Of a DNA stretch of 64,000 nucleotides, positions 25,233-33,307 are shown one piece after another. A model generated the notes under the pieces. That model was not told where the DNA came from, searched no databases, and worked only from the letters and a program-made list of their open reading frames with translations. The DNA is from Pseudomonadota bacterium (GTDB lineage Bacteria; Pseudomonadota; Alphaproteobacteria; Dongiales; Dongiaceae), in assembly GCA_021792365.1 (NCBI GenBank), contig JAJYUT010000003.1, forward strand, positions 868,001 to 932,000. The letters are read 5' to 3'. Positions within the stretch are counted from its first letter, which is position 1. Each line of letters begins with the position of its first letter. A program made the translations under genes and the position numbers.

Positions 25233-26005
25233 TGGCGCGCATCGTCTCGACCCTCTATGCGGCGGCCGTCTACGGCTTCATCTTCCTGCCCGTCATCGTC
25301 CTGGTGCTGTTCTCGTTTCAGGCCACGTTGTTCCCGATCCCGCCCTTCACCGGGCCGTCGCTGCGCTGGTACGAGGCGGTGCTGCGCGACGCGCGGCTGA
25401 CCGACGGCCTCCTCAACTCGATGCTGGTGGCGGTGGCGACCTCGGCCTTGGCGACGCTGCTGGGTTTCCTCTCTGCCTGGGGCTTTGCGCGGTTCCATAT
25501 GCCGGCCTCTGCGCTGATGCGCGGGCTCATCACCCTGCCGCTGACGGTCAGCTATCTCATCATCGGCATGGGACTGCTGATCCTCTTCAACTGGATCGGC
25601 ATCCCCAAATCGTTGATCACCGCCGGCATCGGCCATGTGGTGATCAACCTGCCGCTCTGCTTCGCCATCATCTACAGCCAGATGGGCGATCACCAGGCGA
25701 ACGTGGAACGCGCCGCCCGCGATCTGGGGGCGAAGGAATGGCAGGTGCTGTTGCTGGTCACCGCGCCGATGCTGTGGCCGGCCTTGTTCGCGAGCTTCTT
25801 CCTGTCCATGACCTTCTCCTGGGACGAGTTCGTCATCGCTTTCCTGCTCACGCGCTTCGACACCACGCTGCCGGTCGAAATCTGGAACCTGCTGCGCGCC
25901 GGGCTCAATCCCAAGACCAACGCGGTAGGATCGCTGGTGTTCGGCGTCTCGATCGTGCTGGCGATCGTGTTCGAGCTGGTCGCCTTCCGGAAGCGCCCCG
26001 CATGA
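25232..26005 (+). CDS. Polyamine-type ABC importer permease (PotC-like)
   Basis: 257-residue permease starting at the TGATG junction. Six helices; EAA loop in RAARDLGAKEWQVLLLVTAPM. The segment SFFLSMTFSWDEFVIAFLL is close to PotC-type permeases. Coupled to the ATPase gene by ATGA. Confidence 0.92.
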   Translation: MARIVSTLYAAAVYGFIFLPVIVLVLFSFQATLFPIPPFTGPSLRWYEAVLRDARLTDGLLNSMLVAVATSALATLLGFLSAWGFARFHMPASALMRGLITLPLTVSYLIIGMGLLILFNWIGIPKSLITAGIGHVVINLPLCFAIIYSQMGDHQANVERAARDLGAKEWQVLLLVTAPMLWPALFASFFLSMTFSWDEFVIAFLLTRFDTTLPVEIWNLLRAGLNPKTNAVGSLVFGVSIVLAIVFELVAFRKRPA

Positions 26006-27045
26006 GCACCCTCGATATGAGCGCCCTCGTCTCCATCGAGCACATCTCGCAGGATTTCGGGCAGACGAAGGCGCTGGACGACGTCTCCCTCGCGATCCAG
26101 CCCGGCAGCTATACCGTGCTGCTCGGCCCTTCCGGCTCCGGCAAGACGACCCTGCTGTCCATACTGGGCGGGTTCCTGCAGCCGAGCGCGGGGCGCGTGC
26201 TGATCGGGGGCGCGGATTGCACCGGCATGGCGCCGGCCAAGCGCCCGACCGCGACGGTGTTCCAGGACTACGCCCTGTTCCCGCATATGAGCGTCGGCAG
26301 CAACGTCGCCTTCGGCCTGCGCATGCGGGGGATCGCGAAGGCCGAGCGGCTGGCCAGGGCGCTGGACATGCTGCGCCTGGTCGGCCTCGATCAGGCCTTC
26401 GACAACAAGCCGCATCAGCTCTCCGGCGGCCAGCGGCAGCGCGTGGCGCTGGCCCGCGCCCTGGTGGTCGAACCGGCGGTTCTCCTGCTCGACGAGCCCC
26501 TGGGCGCCCTCGACCTCAAGCTGCGCCGGCAGATGCAGGACGAGCTGAAGGCGATCCAGAAGCGCGTCGGGACAGCCTTCGTGCACGTGACCCACGACCA
26601 GGAAGAGGCCATGGCGCTGGCTGACCACATCGTGGTGATGAATAACGGCCGGATCGAGGATCAGGGCCTGCCGGATCGCGTCTATGGCAGGCCGGCGACC
26701 CGTTTCACCGCCACCTTCATGGGCGAGAGCACCATCCTCGCGGGCTCCGTCGAGGGAAAAGGCCGGATCAGGACCGCGCTCGGCGTCTTCGAGGTGGCCG
26801 GCGACATCGCGAGCCCCGAAATCCATGTCGCCATCAGGCCCGAGCATGTGCAATTGGGCGGTGACATCCTGGCGATCGTGACGCATGTGGTCTATCAGGG
26901 CAGCTTCAAGCGGGTGACCGCGGTACCGAACGGCGCGCCCGATATCCATCTGCTTGCGCGCCTGCCGGCCGACAGTCCTGTGAGCGTGGACATGCCGGTG
27001 TCTCTCGGCATCGATCCCGACCGGCTGATCATCCTCGCGCGTTAG
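26002..27045 (+). CDS. Polyamine-type ABC importer ATPase (PotA-like)
   Basis: 347-residue ATPase of the second importer. Motifs: Walker A GPSGSGKTT, Q-loop VFQDYALFPHMS, signature LSGGQRQRV, Walker B VLLLDEPLGALD and H-loop HVTHDQEEAM, then a TOBE domain after about residue 265. Last gene of the operon. It is followed by a 236-base gap that carries the promoter of the diol dehydratase operon. Confidence 0.93.
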   Translation: MSTLDMSALVSIEHISQDFGQTKALDDVSLAIQPGSYTVLLGPSGSGKTTLLSILGGFLQPSAGRVLIGGADCTGMAPAKRPTATVFQDYALFPHMSVGSNVAFGLRMRGIAKAERLARALDMLRLVGLDQAFDNKPHQLSGGQRQRVALARALVVEPAVLLLDEPLGALDLKLRRQMQDELKAIQKRVGTAFVHVTHDQEEAMALADHIVVMNNGRIEDQGLPDRVYGRPATRFTATFMGESTILAGSVEGKGRIRTALGVFEVAGDIASPEIHVAIRPEHVQLGGDILAIVTHVVYQGSFKRVTAVPNGAPDIHLLARLPADSPVSVDMPVSLGIDPDRLIILAR

Positions 27046-27093
27046 CCCAACCGCGTCCTCCGGCGCGGCATGGCGAAAAGGAGCCGAAACAGC

Positions 27094-27147
27094 GGTCAAA
27101 CGGCGCCGCCCAAAGGTCAAGAACCAGGATCGCAAGGACCCTATCCT
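27094..27147 (+). promoter_or_regulatory. AraC-type promoter of the diol dehydratase operon
   Basis: GGTCAAA at 27094-27100 and GGTCAAG at 27115-27121 are direct half-sites exactly 21 bp apart; a -10-like TATCCT lies at 27142-27147, 27 bp from the start of the second half-site. The same spacing is found upstream of the transporter operon (30760) and the BMC operon (38328). The second half-site overlaps where the -35 should be, as for class II activation by AraC proteins. The leader is about 130 bases. I saw no cobalamin riboswitch core in it. Confidence 0.7.
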
Positions 27148-27281
27148 GATCGACGATTCCGCTAGGCTGCCGCAATGCTGTGCGGCGCCGGGTGGGCGAA
27201 ATTGCATTCGGCCGGGGCGGGGTTTAGCCTGCGGCACGTTCGCCCGGCTTGTGGGGAAGCTGGCCGGTCAGGAGATCAGGT

Positions 27282-29576
27282 ATGCCGGATAAGCCGCAAG
27301 GCGCGCCGCAGATCAAGGTGAACCGGTGGCGGCGCTTCGCTGATTGGGACGAGCGGCCGCTGCGCCTCGACAAGTTCGCCGTGGAGGACGCGGCCGCGGG
27401 TTTCGCCGCCTTCTCCTCTCCGAACGATCCGAAGCCGGGGCTCGAGATCGAGAGCGGCAAGGTCAAGTCGATGGACGGCATCGCCGCCGCCGACTTCGAC
27501 ATGATCGACCTGTTCATCGCCACGCACCACCTGGACCTGGAGGTCGCGCCGGAGGCGATGGCGATCCCGTCCCACGAGATCGCGCGCATGCTGGTGGACA
27601 TGAATGTGCCGCGCGCGAAGCTGGTGCGCCTCGCCCATGGCATGACGCCGGCGAAGTTGGCGGAGGTGGTGGCGGAGCTGAACGCCCTCGAGATCGCCTT
27701 CGCCTACAGCAAGATGCGGGCGCGCCACACGCCGGGCAACCAGGGCCACGTGACGAATGCCAAGGACGACCCGCTGCAACTGGCGGCGGACGCGGCCACC
27801 GCCGTCGCCTTCGGGTTCGACGAGATCGAGACCACCATGCGCGTCGCGCGCAACGCCTGGTCCAACGCCGTCGCCTGCGCGGTCGGCGCCGCAATCGGGC
27901 GCTGGGGCACCCTGTTCCAGTGCTCCAGCGAGGAGGCGGAAGAGCTGCAGATCGGCATGGCGGGATTCACCTCCTATGCCGAAACGGTCTCGGTCTACGG
28001 CACGGAGCGCGCCTTCATCGACGGCGACGACACGCCCTGGTCCAAGGCGTTCCTCTCCACCGCCTATGCCTCGCGCGGCATCAAGATGCGCTGCACCTCC
28101 GGCGCGGGTTCCGAATTGCTCATGGGTTTCCACGAAAGCAAGTCGCTGCTCTATCTCGAGGCGCGCTGCCTCTGCCTGCAGCGCGGCATGGGCGTGCAGG
28201 GCACGCAGAATGGCGGCATCGACGGCGCGCCCGTCACCTGCACGATTCCCGGCGGCGTGCGGGAATTGATGGCGGAGAACCTGCTGGCGGTGTGGCTCGA
28301 CCTCGAATGCGCGTCCGGCAACGACGCGCGGCCGACAGAATCGGAGATCCGCGTCGGGGCCAAGATCCTGCCCTATCTCATCGCCGGCTCGGACCTCATC
28401 TGCTCGGGCTTCGGCTCGATCCTGAAATACGACAACTCCTTCAATCCCTCCCTGATGAACGGGGAAGAGCTCGAGGATTTCCTGGTTCTGCAGCGGGACT
28501 TTGAGGCCGATGGCGGCCTGACGCCGGTGGGCGAGACGGAGATCCTCGACCTGCGCAGCCGCGCGGTGCAGGCCATCGCCGCGGTGTTCGAGGAGCTGGG
28601 CCTCAGCCAGCCGACCGCCGACATGATGGCAAGCGTCGTCGCCGCCTCGGGGTCCGAAGAGACGCGCAGCTATGCGCCGCGCGACGTCTCGTTCATCAGC
28701 GAGGCCATCAAGCAGCGCGGCATCAACGTGATCGACGTCATCAGGGCGCTGGCCAGGCGCGGCTACCGCACCGAGGCGCAGAATCTGCTGAACGTCGTGA
28801 AGCTGCGCGTGACGGGGGACTACCTGCAGACCTCCGCGATCGTGCGCAACGGGCGCATTATCAGTGCGGTCAATGATCCCAACGAATATCTTGGCCCCGG
28901 CACCGGCTATCGCCTCAGCGGCGAACGGCGCGATCGATTGATGAACATCCGCGACGTCCTCGACCGCGACGAAGTCCTGCGCAACGAAGCCCGTCACGCC
29001 AAGACCGAGACGCGCCTCATCCAGTACCGCACCATGGGCGCTGCGGAGCCCGGCAAGGACCCCAAGGAGGTCCTGATCGGCATCTCGCCCGCCTTCGGAT
29101 TGAAGATCTTCCGGACGCTGGGCGGCCATCCGCTCTCGGCGGTGCTGGATGCGCTGATCTCCGGCATCCGCGCCAAGGGCGGCACGCCGCGCATCGTGCG
29201 CCTGCGCCACACAGCGGACACCTCGTTCCTCGGCCTCAGCGCCGCGCGCCTCGCCGGTTCCGGCATCGGCATCGGCATCCAGGCCAAGGGCACGGCGGTG
29301 ATCCACCAGCGCGATCGCCTGCCCCACCACAATCTGGAGCTGTTCTCCAACGCGCCGATCACGACGCTGGAGCACTATCGGCGCTTCGGCGAGAACGCGG
29401 CGGCCTACGCGATGGGCGAGACGCCGGAGCCGGTGGTGGTGCCGACCAAGGGCCAAGCCCTGGGCGCGCGGTTCCATGCGCAGGTTGCCCTGATCTACGC
29501 CATCGAGACCGGCCTCACCGAAGACGGCGCAGCGCCGGAGGATGTCGAGATTCGCCTCGCGGAGGCCGTGCAGTGA
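27282..29576 (+). CDS. B12-dependent diol/glycerol dehydratase, large and medium subunits fused
   Basis: 764-residue protein joining the catalytic large subunit (PduC/GldA-like, about 1-550) to the medium subunit (PduD-like, about 575-745). Large-subunit landmarks include FIATHHLDLEVAPEAM, MRARHTPGNQGHVTN, SGAGSELLMGFHESKSLLYLE in parts, and GGVRELMAENL; medium-subunit landmarks are GISPAFGLKIFRTLGGHPL, RLRHTADTSFLGL and GIGIGIQAKGTAVIHQRD. It dehydrates a 1,2-diol or glycerol to an aldehyde using adenosylcobalamin. The fusion removes the N-terminal extension that targets PduD to microcompartments, so this enzyme is probably cytosolic. The small-subunit gene overlaps its stop. No DdrA/DdrB-type reactivase gene is seen in the window. 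Confidence 0.92.
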   Translation: MPDKPQGAPQIKVNRWRRFADWDERPLRLDKFAVEDAAAGFAAFSSPNDPKPGLEIESGKVKSMDGIAAADFDMIDLFIATHHLDLEVAPEAMAIPSHEIARMLVDMNVPRAKLVRLAHGMTPAKLAEVVAELNALEIAFAYSKMRARHTPGNQGHVTNAKDDPLQLAADAATAVAFGFDEIETTMRVARNAWSNAVACAVGAAIGRWGTLFQCSSEEAEELQIGMAGFTSYAETVSVYGTERAFIDGDDTPWSKAFLSTAYASRGIKMRCTSGAGSELLMGFHESKSLLYLEARCLCLQRGMGVQGTQNGGIDGAPVTCTIPGGVRELMAENLLAVWLDLECASGNDARPTESEIRVGAKILPYLIAGSDLICSGFGSILKYDNSFNPSLMNGEELEDFLVLQRDFEADGGLTPVGETEILDLRSRAVQAIAAVFEELGLSQPTADMMASVVAASGSEETRSYAPRDVSFISEAIKQRGINVIDVIRALARRGYRTEAQNLLNVVKLRVTGDYLQTSAIVRNGRIISAVNDPNEYLGPGTGYRLSGERRDRLMNIRDVLDRDEVLRNEARHAKTETRLIQYRTMGAAEPGKDPKEVLIGISPAFGLKIFRTLGGHPLSAVLDALISGIRAKGGTPRIVRLRHTADTSFLGLSAARLAGSGIGIGIQAKGTAVIHQRDRLPHHNLELFSNAPITTLEHYRRFGENAAAYAMGETPEPVVVPTKGQALGARFHAQVALIYAIETGLTEDGAAPEDVEIRLAEAVQ

Positions 29577-29998
29577 CCGGCAAGCTCACCATCATGGATT
29601 ACCCCCTGGCGGAGAAGCGCCCCGACCTGGTGCGCACGCGCGGAGGCAAGAAGCTGGAAGACCTCACCCTCGCGGCGGTTGAGGCAGGCGAGGTCGCGCT
29701 CGAGGATCTGCGCATCACGCCGGATGCCCTGCGTCAGCAGGCGGAGATCGCGCGCGCGGCCGGTCGACCCACCCTGGCGCGTAATTTCGAGCGCGCCGCC
29801 GAGCTGGTCGATGTTCCGCAGGACGTGATCCTCCGCATCTACGAGCTGCTCCGCCCCGGCCGCGCCAAGGGCAAGGCCGACCTCCTCGAAGCCGCCCAAC
29901 TCCTGCGCGGCACCTACAAGGCCGAGGGAATGGCCCGCTTCGTCGAGGAAGCTGCGGCCGTCTATGAGCGCCGCGGCCTGTTCTCCAAGCGCTTCTGA
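29573..29998 (+). CDS. Diol dehydratase small subunit (PduE-like)
   Basis: 141-residue small subunit. Recognisable PduE features: DYPLAEKRPDLVRT near the start, EDLRITPDALRQQAEIARAAGR, LARNFERAAELVDVPQDVIL and FVEEAAAVYERRGLF near the end. The GTG start overlaps the large-subunit stop (GTGA) with GGAGG upstream. Compared with microcompartment PduE it lacks the roughly 35-residue N-terminal targeting helix and linker and begins almost at the conserved core. Forms the dehydratase with the fused subunit. Confidence 0.92.
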   Translation: MTGKLTIMDYPLAEKRPDLVRTRGGKKLEDLTLAAVEAGEVALEDLRITPDALRQQAEIARAAGRPTLARNFERAAELVDVPQDVILRIYELLRPGRAKGKADLLEAAQLLRGTYKAEGMARFVEEAAAVYERRGLFSKRF

Positions 29999-30009
29999 GC
30001 CAGTCCCGC

Positions 30010-30744
30010 ATGCGCAACTACCTGATGATCGTGCCGGAAGCGACGGCGCCCGCCGGGCTGGTGGGCGAGACGCTGATCGCGGACGGCGCCGGCTATGACA
30101 CGCTGATGCCGGTCGAGCGCTATGCCAGTCACGCGCCGTTCGACTATCCGGGCATTCCCAGGGCGCCGGGCCGCTATGCCGGCCTGGTGGTGCTTGGCGG
30201 TCCCATGAGCGCGAACGACACCGACAAGCACCCTTTCCTCGCGGACACCATGGCCCTGATCCGCGCCTTCGCGGCGGAGGACCGGCCGGTGCTCGGCATC
30301 TGCCTCGGCGCGCAGGTCATCGCCCGCGCCTTCGGCGGCGAGGTCTATCGCATGGACGCGTTGGAATCCGGCTTCCGCACCATGGCGGCGACATCGGAGG
30401 GAAGGCGCGATCCCGTCTTCTCCGCGCTCGGCGCCGAGGTCATTTCGTTTCAGAACCACTTCGAGGCGGTGCGTGGCATTCCCGAGGCCGTCCCGCTGGC
30501 GACCGGCGGCGCTTGCCCGATCCAGGCGTTCCGCGTAGGCCGCGCCACCTATGCCACGCAGTTCCACCCGGAGGTAACCCTCGACATCGTGCGCGACTGG
30601 ATCCGCACGTTCGGGACGGCCTTCACGGACCCCGAGCCACGGCTGCTGACCGAGCTCGACCGCCAGTTCCAGCAGAACTTCGCCCGCCACCGCGCTCAAT
30701 GCCAGGCGCTGGTGCGGAGCTGGATGGCTTTATCCAAGGGCTAA
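30010..30744 (+). CDS. Class I glutamine-amidotransferase-like protein
   Basis: 244-residue stand-alone GATase1-fold protein resembling the glutaminase half of GMP synthase or gamma-glutamyl hydrolases. The nucleophile cysteine lies in GICLGAQ and the His-Glu pair in QFHPEVTLD, so a catalytic triad is present. It starts 11 bases after the dehydratase small subunit and is therefore in that operon. It may hydrolyse a gamma-glutamylated amine or amino-alcohol, as PuuD does in putrescine breakdown; this is inference from context. The C-terminal 35 residues (LDRQFQQNFARHRAQCQALVRSW in parts) form a predicted helix beyond the domain. Confidence 0.87.
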   Translation: MRNYLMIVPEATAPAGLVGETLIADGAGYDTLMPVERYASHAPFDYPGIPRAPGRYAGLVVLGGPMSANDTDKHPFLADTMALIRAFAAEDRPVLGICLGAQVIARAFGGEVYRMDALESGFRTMAATSEGRRDPVFSALGAEVISFQNHFEAVRGIPEAVPLATGGACPIQAFRVGRATYATQFHPEVTLDIVRDWIRTFGTAFTDPEPRLLTELDRQFQQNFARHRAQCQALVRSWMALSKG

Positions 30745-30759
30745 ATGCCTGAAAGGGCC

Positions 30760-30813
30760 TGTCAAAATCCCGCTGGCAGATGTCAAGATCGGTTGGCCGT
30801 GCCGCTCTAGGCT
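30760..30813 (+). promoter_or_regulatory. AraC-type promoter of the transporter/SDR operon
   Basis: TGTCAAAAT at 30760-30768 and TGTCAAG at 30781-30787 are 21 bp apart, with TAGGCT at 30808-30813 exactly 27 bp from the second half-site start. The first nine bases are identical to the BMC operon site at 38328. TGTCAAGATCGG (30781-30792) recurs unbroken on the minus strand next to the AraC gene. A short palindrome GGAAC-N5-GTTCC (30824-30838) follows in the leader, which is about 140 bases long. Confidence 0.8.
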
Positions 30814-30958
30814 TTCAGTGGGTGGAACCGCTCGTTCCGCTTGCTCGCAGGCAGCCAGTGCGCTGAAATCCCCTGCGCAGGAGACAGGTGAGGCATACCG
30901 GGCGCAGAAGACCGGGAAGTCGTCCGGCGCTGTTGCCCGACCGATCGGGAGAGGGACA

Positions 30959-32122
30959 ATGTTCACATCGAAACTGTCGCGCCGGAACTTCATGCAGCAA
31001 TCGGCGCTATGGGCTTCCGCGTTCGCGGCCGGCGGCACGCTTGGCGTGCGCTCGGCCATGGCTGATCGTTCCAAGGAACTGAATATCCTGTGCTGGGAAG
31101 GATACAATTCCGCCCAGGTGCTGGATCCCTTCCGGGAATCGAGCGGCGCCACCGTGAAGGCCGAATCGCTCACCAACGACCCCACCATGATCAACCGCCT
31201 GCGCGCGGGCGAGATCAACGTGTGGGATCTGATCAACGTCAACAATCCCTGGGCGCGCGAGGTCATGTGGCCCGAGAAGCTGATCAAGCCGCTCGACCGC
31301 GCCAGGTTCGAGCCGTACTACGAGAAGATGCTGCCGGCCTTCAAGCCGCCCTACAAGTGGGCGCTGGACGGCAGCGGCCAGGAACTGATCGGCATGGCCC
31401 AGCGCTTCGGCCCGTACAGCTTCGTCGTGAACACGGACAAGATCAGCAAGGAAAGCGCAGAGGACCAGGGCTGGGACTTGTGGAACGACTCAGCCAATGC
31501 CGGGAAATACGGCATCCTGGAATCGGATGACTGGAACGTGTTCAATCTGTGCTGCATAGCCGGCTTCGATCCGTTCAAGGAGCATAGTGACGACGAAGTG
31601 GCGAAGTTCACGGACGCCGCCAAGCGCGTGTTCAAGGGCGCCAAGCTGGTCGGCGACATCGCGACCATGAACCAGGCGCTGGTCTCGGGCGAGATCGACT
31701 TCCACATGACCGGCGGCACCTATTCAGTCTCGCCGGCGCGGGCTGACGGCGCCACCAACTTGCGCGCGATCACGCCGAAGAAAGGCCCGATGGCCGGCGG
31801 CAAGGGCGGCATCGCCTGGATCGAGATCACCTCGGTGGTCAACAATCCGGACGTGTCGCCGCTGGCCGAGCAGTTCCTGGAATACGTCCAGGATCCTGAG
31901 ATGTCGCACACCGTCGCCTTCGCTGAAGGCACCTTCAATCCGGTGAGCCAGATGGGCAACCCCGATTGCTTCAAGCTCTTCACCAAGGAAGAGCTGGATG
32001 CAATTCAATGGGACACGCTGGAAGAAGAGATGGCGGCCTCGGCCGAATACGACATCGTGCCGGACTATGATAAGCTGCTGGACATCATGACCTCGGCGAA
32101 GCGCGAGGCCTCCGGCGGCTGA
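30959..32122 (+). CDS. Tat-exported periplasmic binding protein of third polyamine-type importer
   Basis: 387-residue solute-binding protein. It begins with a twin-arginine signal (SRRNFMQQSALWASAF), unlike the Sec signals of the other two binding proteins, and so is exported folded. The mature sequence ELNILCWEGYNSAQVLDPFRE places it in the PotD-like SBP family. GAGAGGG lies upstream of the ATG at 30959. First gene of the operon with the shared AraC-type promoter, followed by a strong stem-loop and then ATPase, two permeases, a short-chain dehydrogenase and an aldolase-like protein. The ligand is likely the amino-alcohol, diol or related amine fed to the pathway. Confidence 0.92.
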   Translation: MFTSKLSRRNFMQQSALWASAFAAGGTLGVRSAMADRSKELNILCWEGYNSAQVLDPFRESSGATVKAESLTNDPTMINRLRAGEINVWDLINVNNPWAREVMWPEKLIKPLDRARFEPYYEKMLPAFKPPYKWALDGSGQELIGMAQRFGPYSFVVNTDKISKESAEDQGWDLWNDSANAGKYGILESDDWNVFNLCCIAGFDPFKEHSDDEVAKFTDAAKRVFKGAKLVGDIATMNQALVSGEIDFHMTGGTYSVSPARADGATNLRAITPKKGPMAGGKGGIAWIEITSVVNNPDVSPLAEQFLEYVQDPEMSHTVAFAEGTFNPVSQMGNPDCFKLFTKEELDAIQWDTLEEEMAASAEYDIVPDYDKLLDIMTSAKREASGG

Positions 32123-32143
32123 TACCCGCGGCAACAGGCTCGA

Positions 32144-32190
32144 CGGGGCTCTTTCGTGGCAAGATAGCCGAGATCAGCGAAAGAGCCCCG
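32144..32190 (+). promoter_or_regulatory. Intercistronic stem-loop after the binding-protein gene
   Basis: A perfect 13-bp inverted repeat, CGGGGCTCTTTCG (32144-32156) with CGAAAGAGCCCCG (32178-32190), lies between the binding protein and the ATPase genes. Only CTCCTTTTGA follows, so termination would be partial. It probably stabilises the binding-protein message and reduces downstream expression, the same arrangement as at 8011-8041. Confidence 0.75.
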
Positions 32191-32239
32191 CTCCTTTTGA
32201 TTCCGGAATCCAGTTGAAGATGGCTCGGCATCGGATTGC

Positions 32240-33307
32240 ATGACTACGCGTTCACCCGTCATTGATCTTCGGCAGATCACCAAGAGGTTCGGCAATTTCA
32301 CTGCGGTGCACAGCATTGATCTGTCGATCGGCGAGGGCGAGTTCTTCACCATTGTCGGCCCGTCGGGCAGCGGCAAGACCACGGTCCTGCGCATGCTGGC
32401 AGGCCTCGAGAGTCCGACCGGCGGCGACATCCTGCTGCGCGGCCAGCGCATCAATGACGTGCCGGCGAACCGCCGGCCGACCTGCATGGTGTTCCAGTCG
32501 CTGGCCTTGTTCCCGCACCGCACGGTCGGTCAGAACATCGAGTTTCCGCTCAAGATCCGCGACGTGGCGCCCGAGGAGCGCAGGAAGCGCGCGCTGCAGC
32601 TGATGGCGCAACTGCGCCTGCCGGAGAGCTATTACGGCAAGAACGTCACCAAATGCTCCGGCGGCGAGCGCCAGCGCGTCGCGCTGGCGCGCGCCCTCGC
32701 CTACAACCCGGACATCCTGTTCTTCGACGAGCCGCTCTCCGCCATCGACTACAAGCTGCGCAAGACGCTCGAGAAGGAACTGAAGGACATCCACCGCGAG
32801 ACCGGCAAGACTTTCATTTACATCACCCATTCGCTCGAGGAAGCGATGGTGATGAGCGACCGAATCGGCGTGATGCGGCAAGGCCGCCTGGTGCAGGTGG
32901 GAACGCCCAACGAGATCTACACCGCGCCCAACAGCAAATTTGTCTCGGAATTCATCGGCGATGTGAACATCGTGCCGGTGCGGCTGGTGAACGGCAACAC
33001 GCTGCAATCTGATGAGCTGGGGGCGCAGTTCGTCGCGCCCCCCATGCCCAGTGGATTCGCGGCTGGCCACCTGGTGGTGCGGCCGGAATCCTTGCGCATC
33101 ATCGAGCGGCGCGAGGATGCGGAGAACGCCCTCCGCGGCAAGCTCTACAACGAATACGCCCTCGGCTCCCGCATCCAGTACCAGGTGCGCGTGGGCGAGC
33201 AGGTCTTCATCGTTGAGCGGCTGCGGCAGCAGGCGCTGGGCAAGCAGCGGGATAGCGATGTCCTGATCGGCTGGAACACCGCCGACAGCATCCTGGTGGG
33301 CGATTGA
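32240..33307 (+). CDS. Polyamine-type ABC importer ATPase (PotA-like)
   Basis: 355-residue ATPase of the third importer. Walker A GPSGSGKTT, Q-loop VFQSLALFPHRT, a slightly unusual signature CSGGERQRV (cysteine in place of the common leucine), Walker B ILFFDEPLSAIDYKL and H-loop YITHSLEEAM; a TOBE domain occupies the last 100 residues. It is encoded 117 bases after the binding protein, behind the stem-loop, and overlaps the next permease start by one base (TGATG). Confidence 0.92.
   Translation: MTTRSPVIDLRQITKRFGNFTAVHSIDLSIGEGEFFTIVGPSGSGKTTVLRMLAGLESPTGGDILLRGQRINDVPANRRPTCMVFQSLALFPHRTVGQNIEFPLKIRDVAPEERRKRALQLMAQLRLPESYYGKNVTKCSGGERQRVALARALAYNPDILFFDEPLSAIDYKLRKTLEKELKDIHRETGKTFIYITHSLEEAMVMSDRIGVMRQGRLVQVGTPNEIYTAPNSKFVSEFIGDVNIVPVRLVNGNTLQSDELGAQFVAPPMPSGFAAGHLVVRPESLRIIERREDAENALRGKLYNEYALGSRIQYQVRVGEQVFIVERLRQQALGKQRDSDVLIGWNTADSILVGD

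Noticed and set aside
27046-27281. Cobalamin riboswitch or sigma-54 promoter before the B12-dependent dehydratase
   Set aside because: No recognisable cobalamin-box core sequence, and the one GGCAC...GC pair has 12 instead of 10 bases between the invariant GG and GC.
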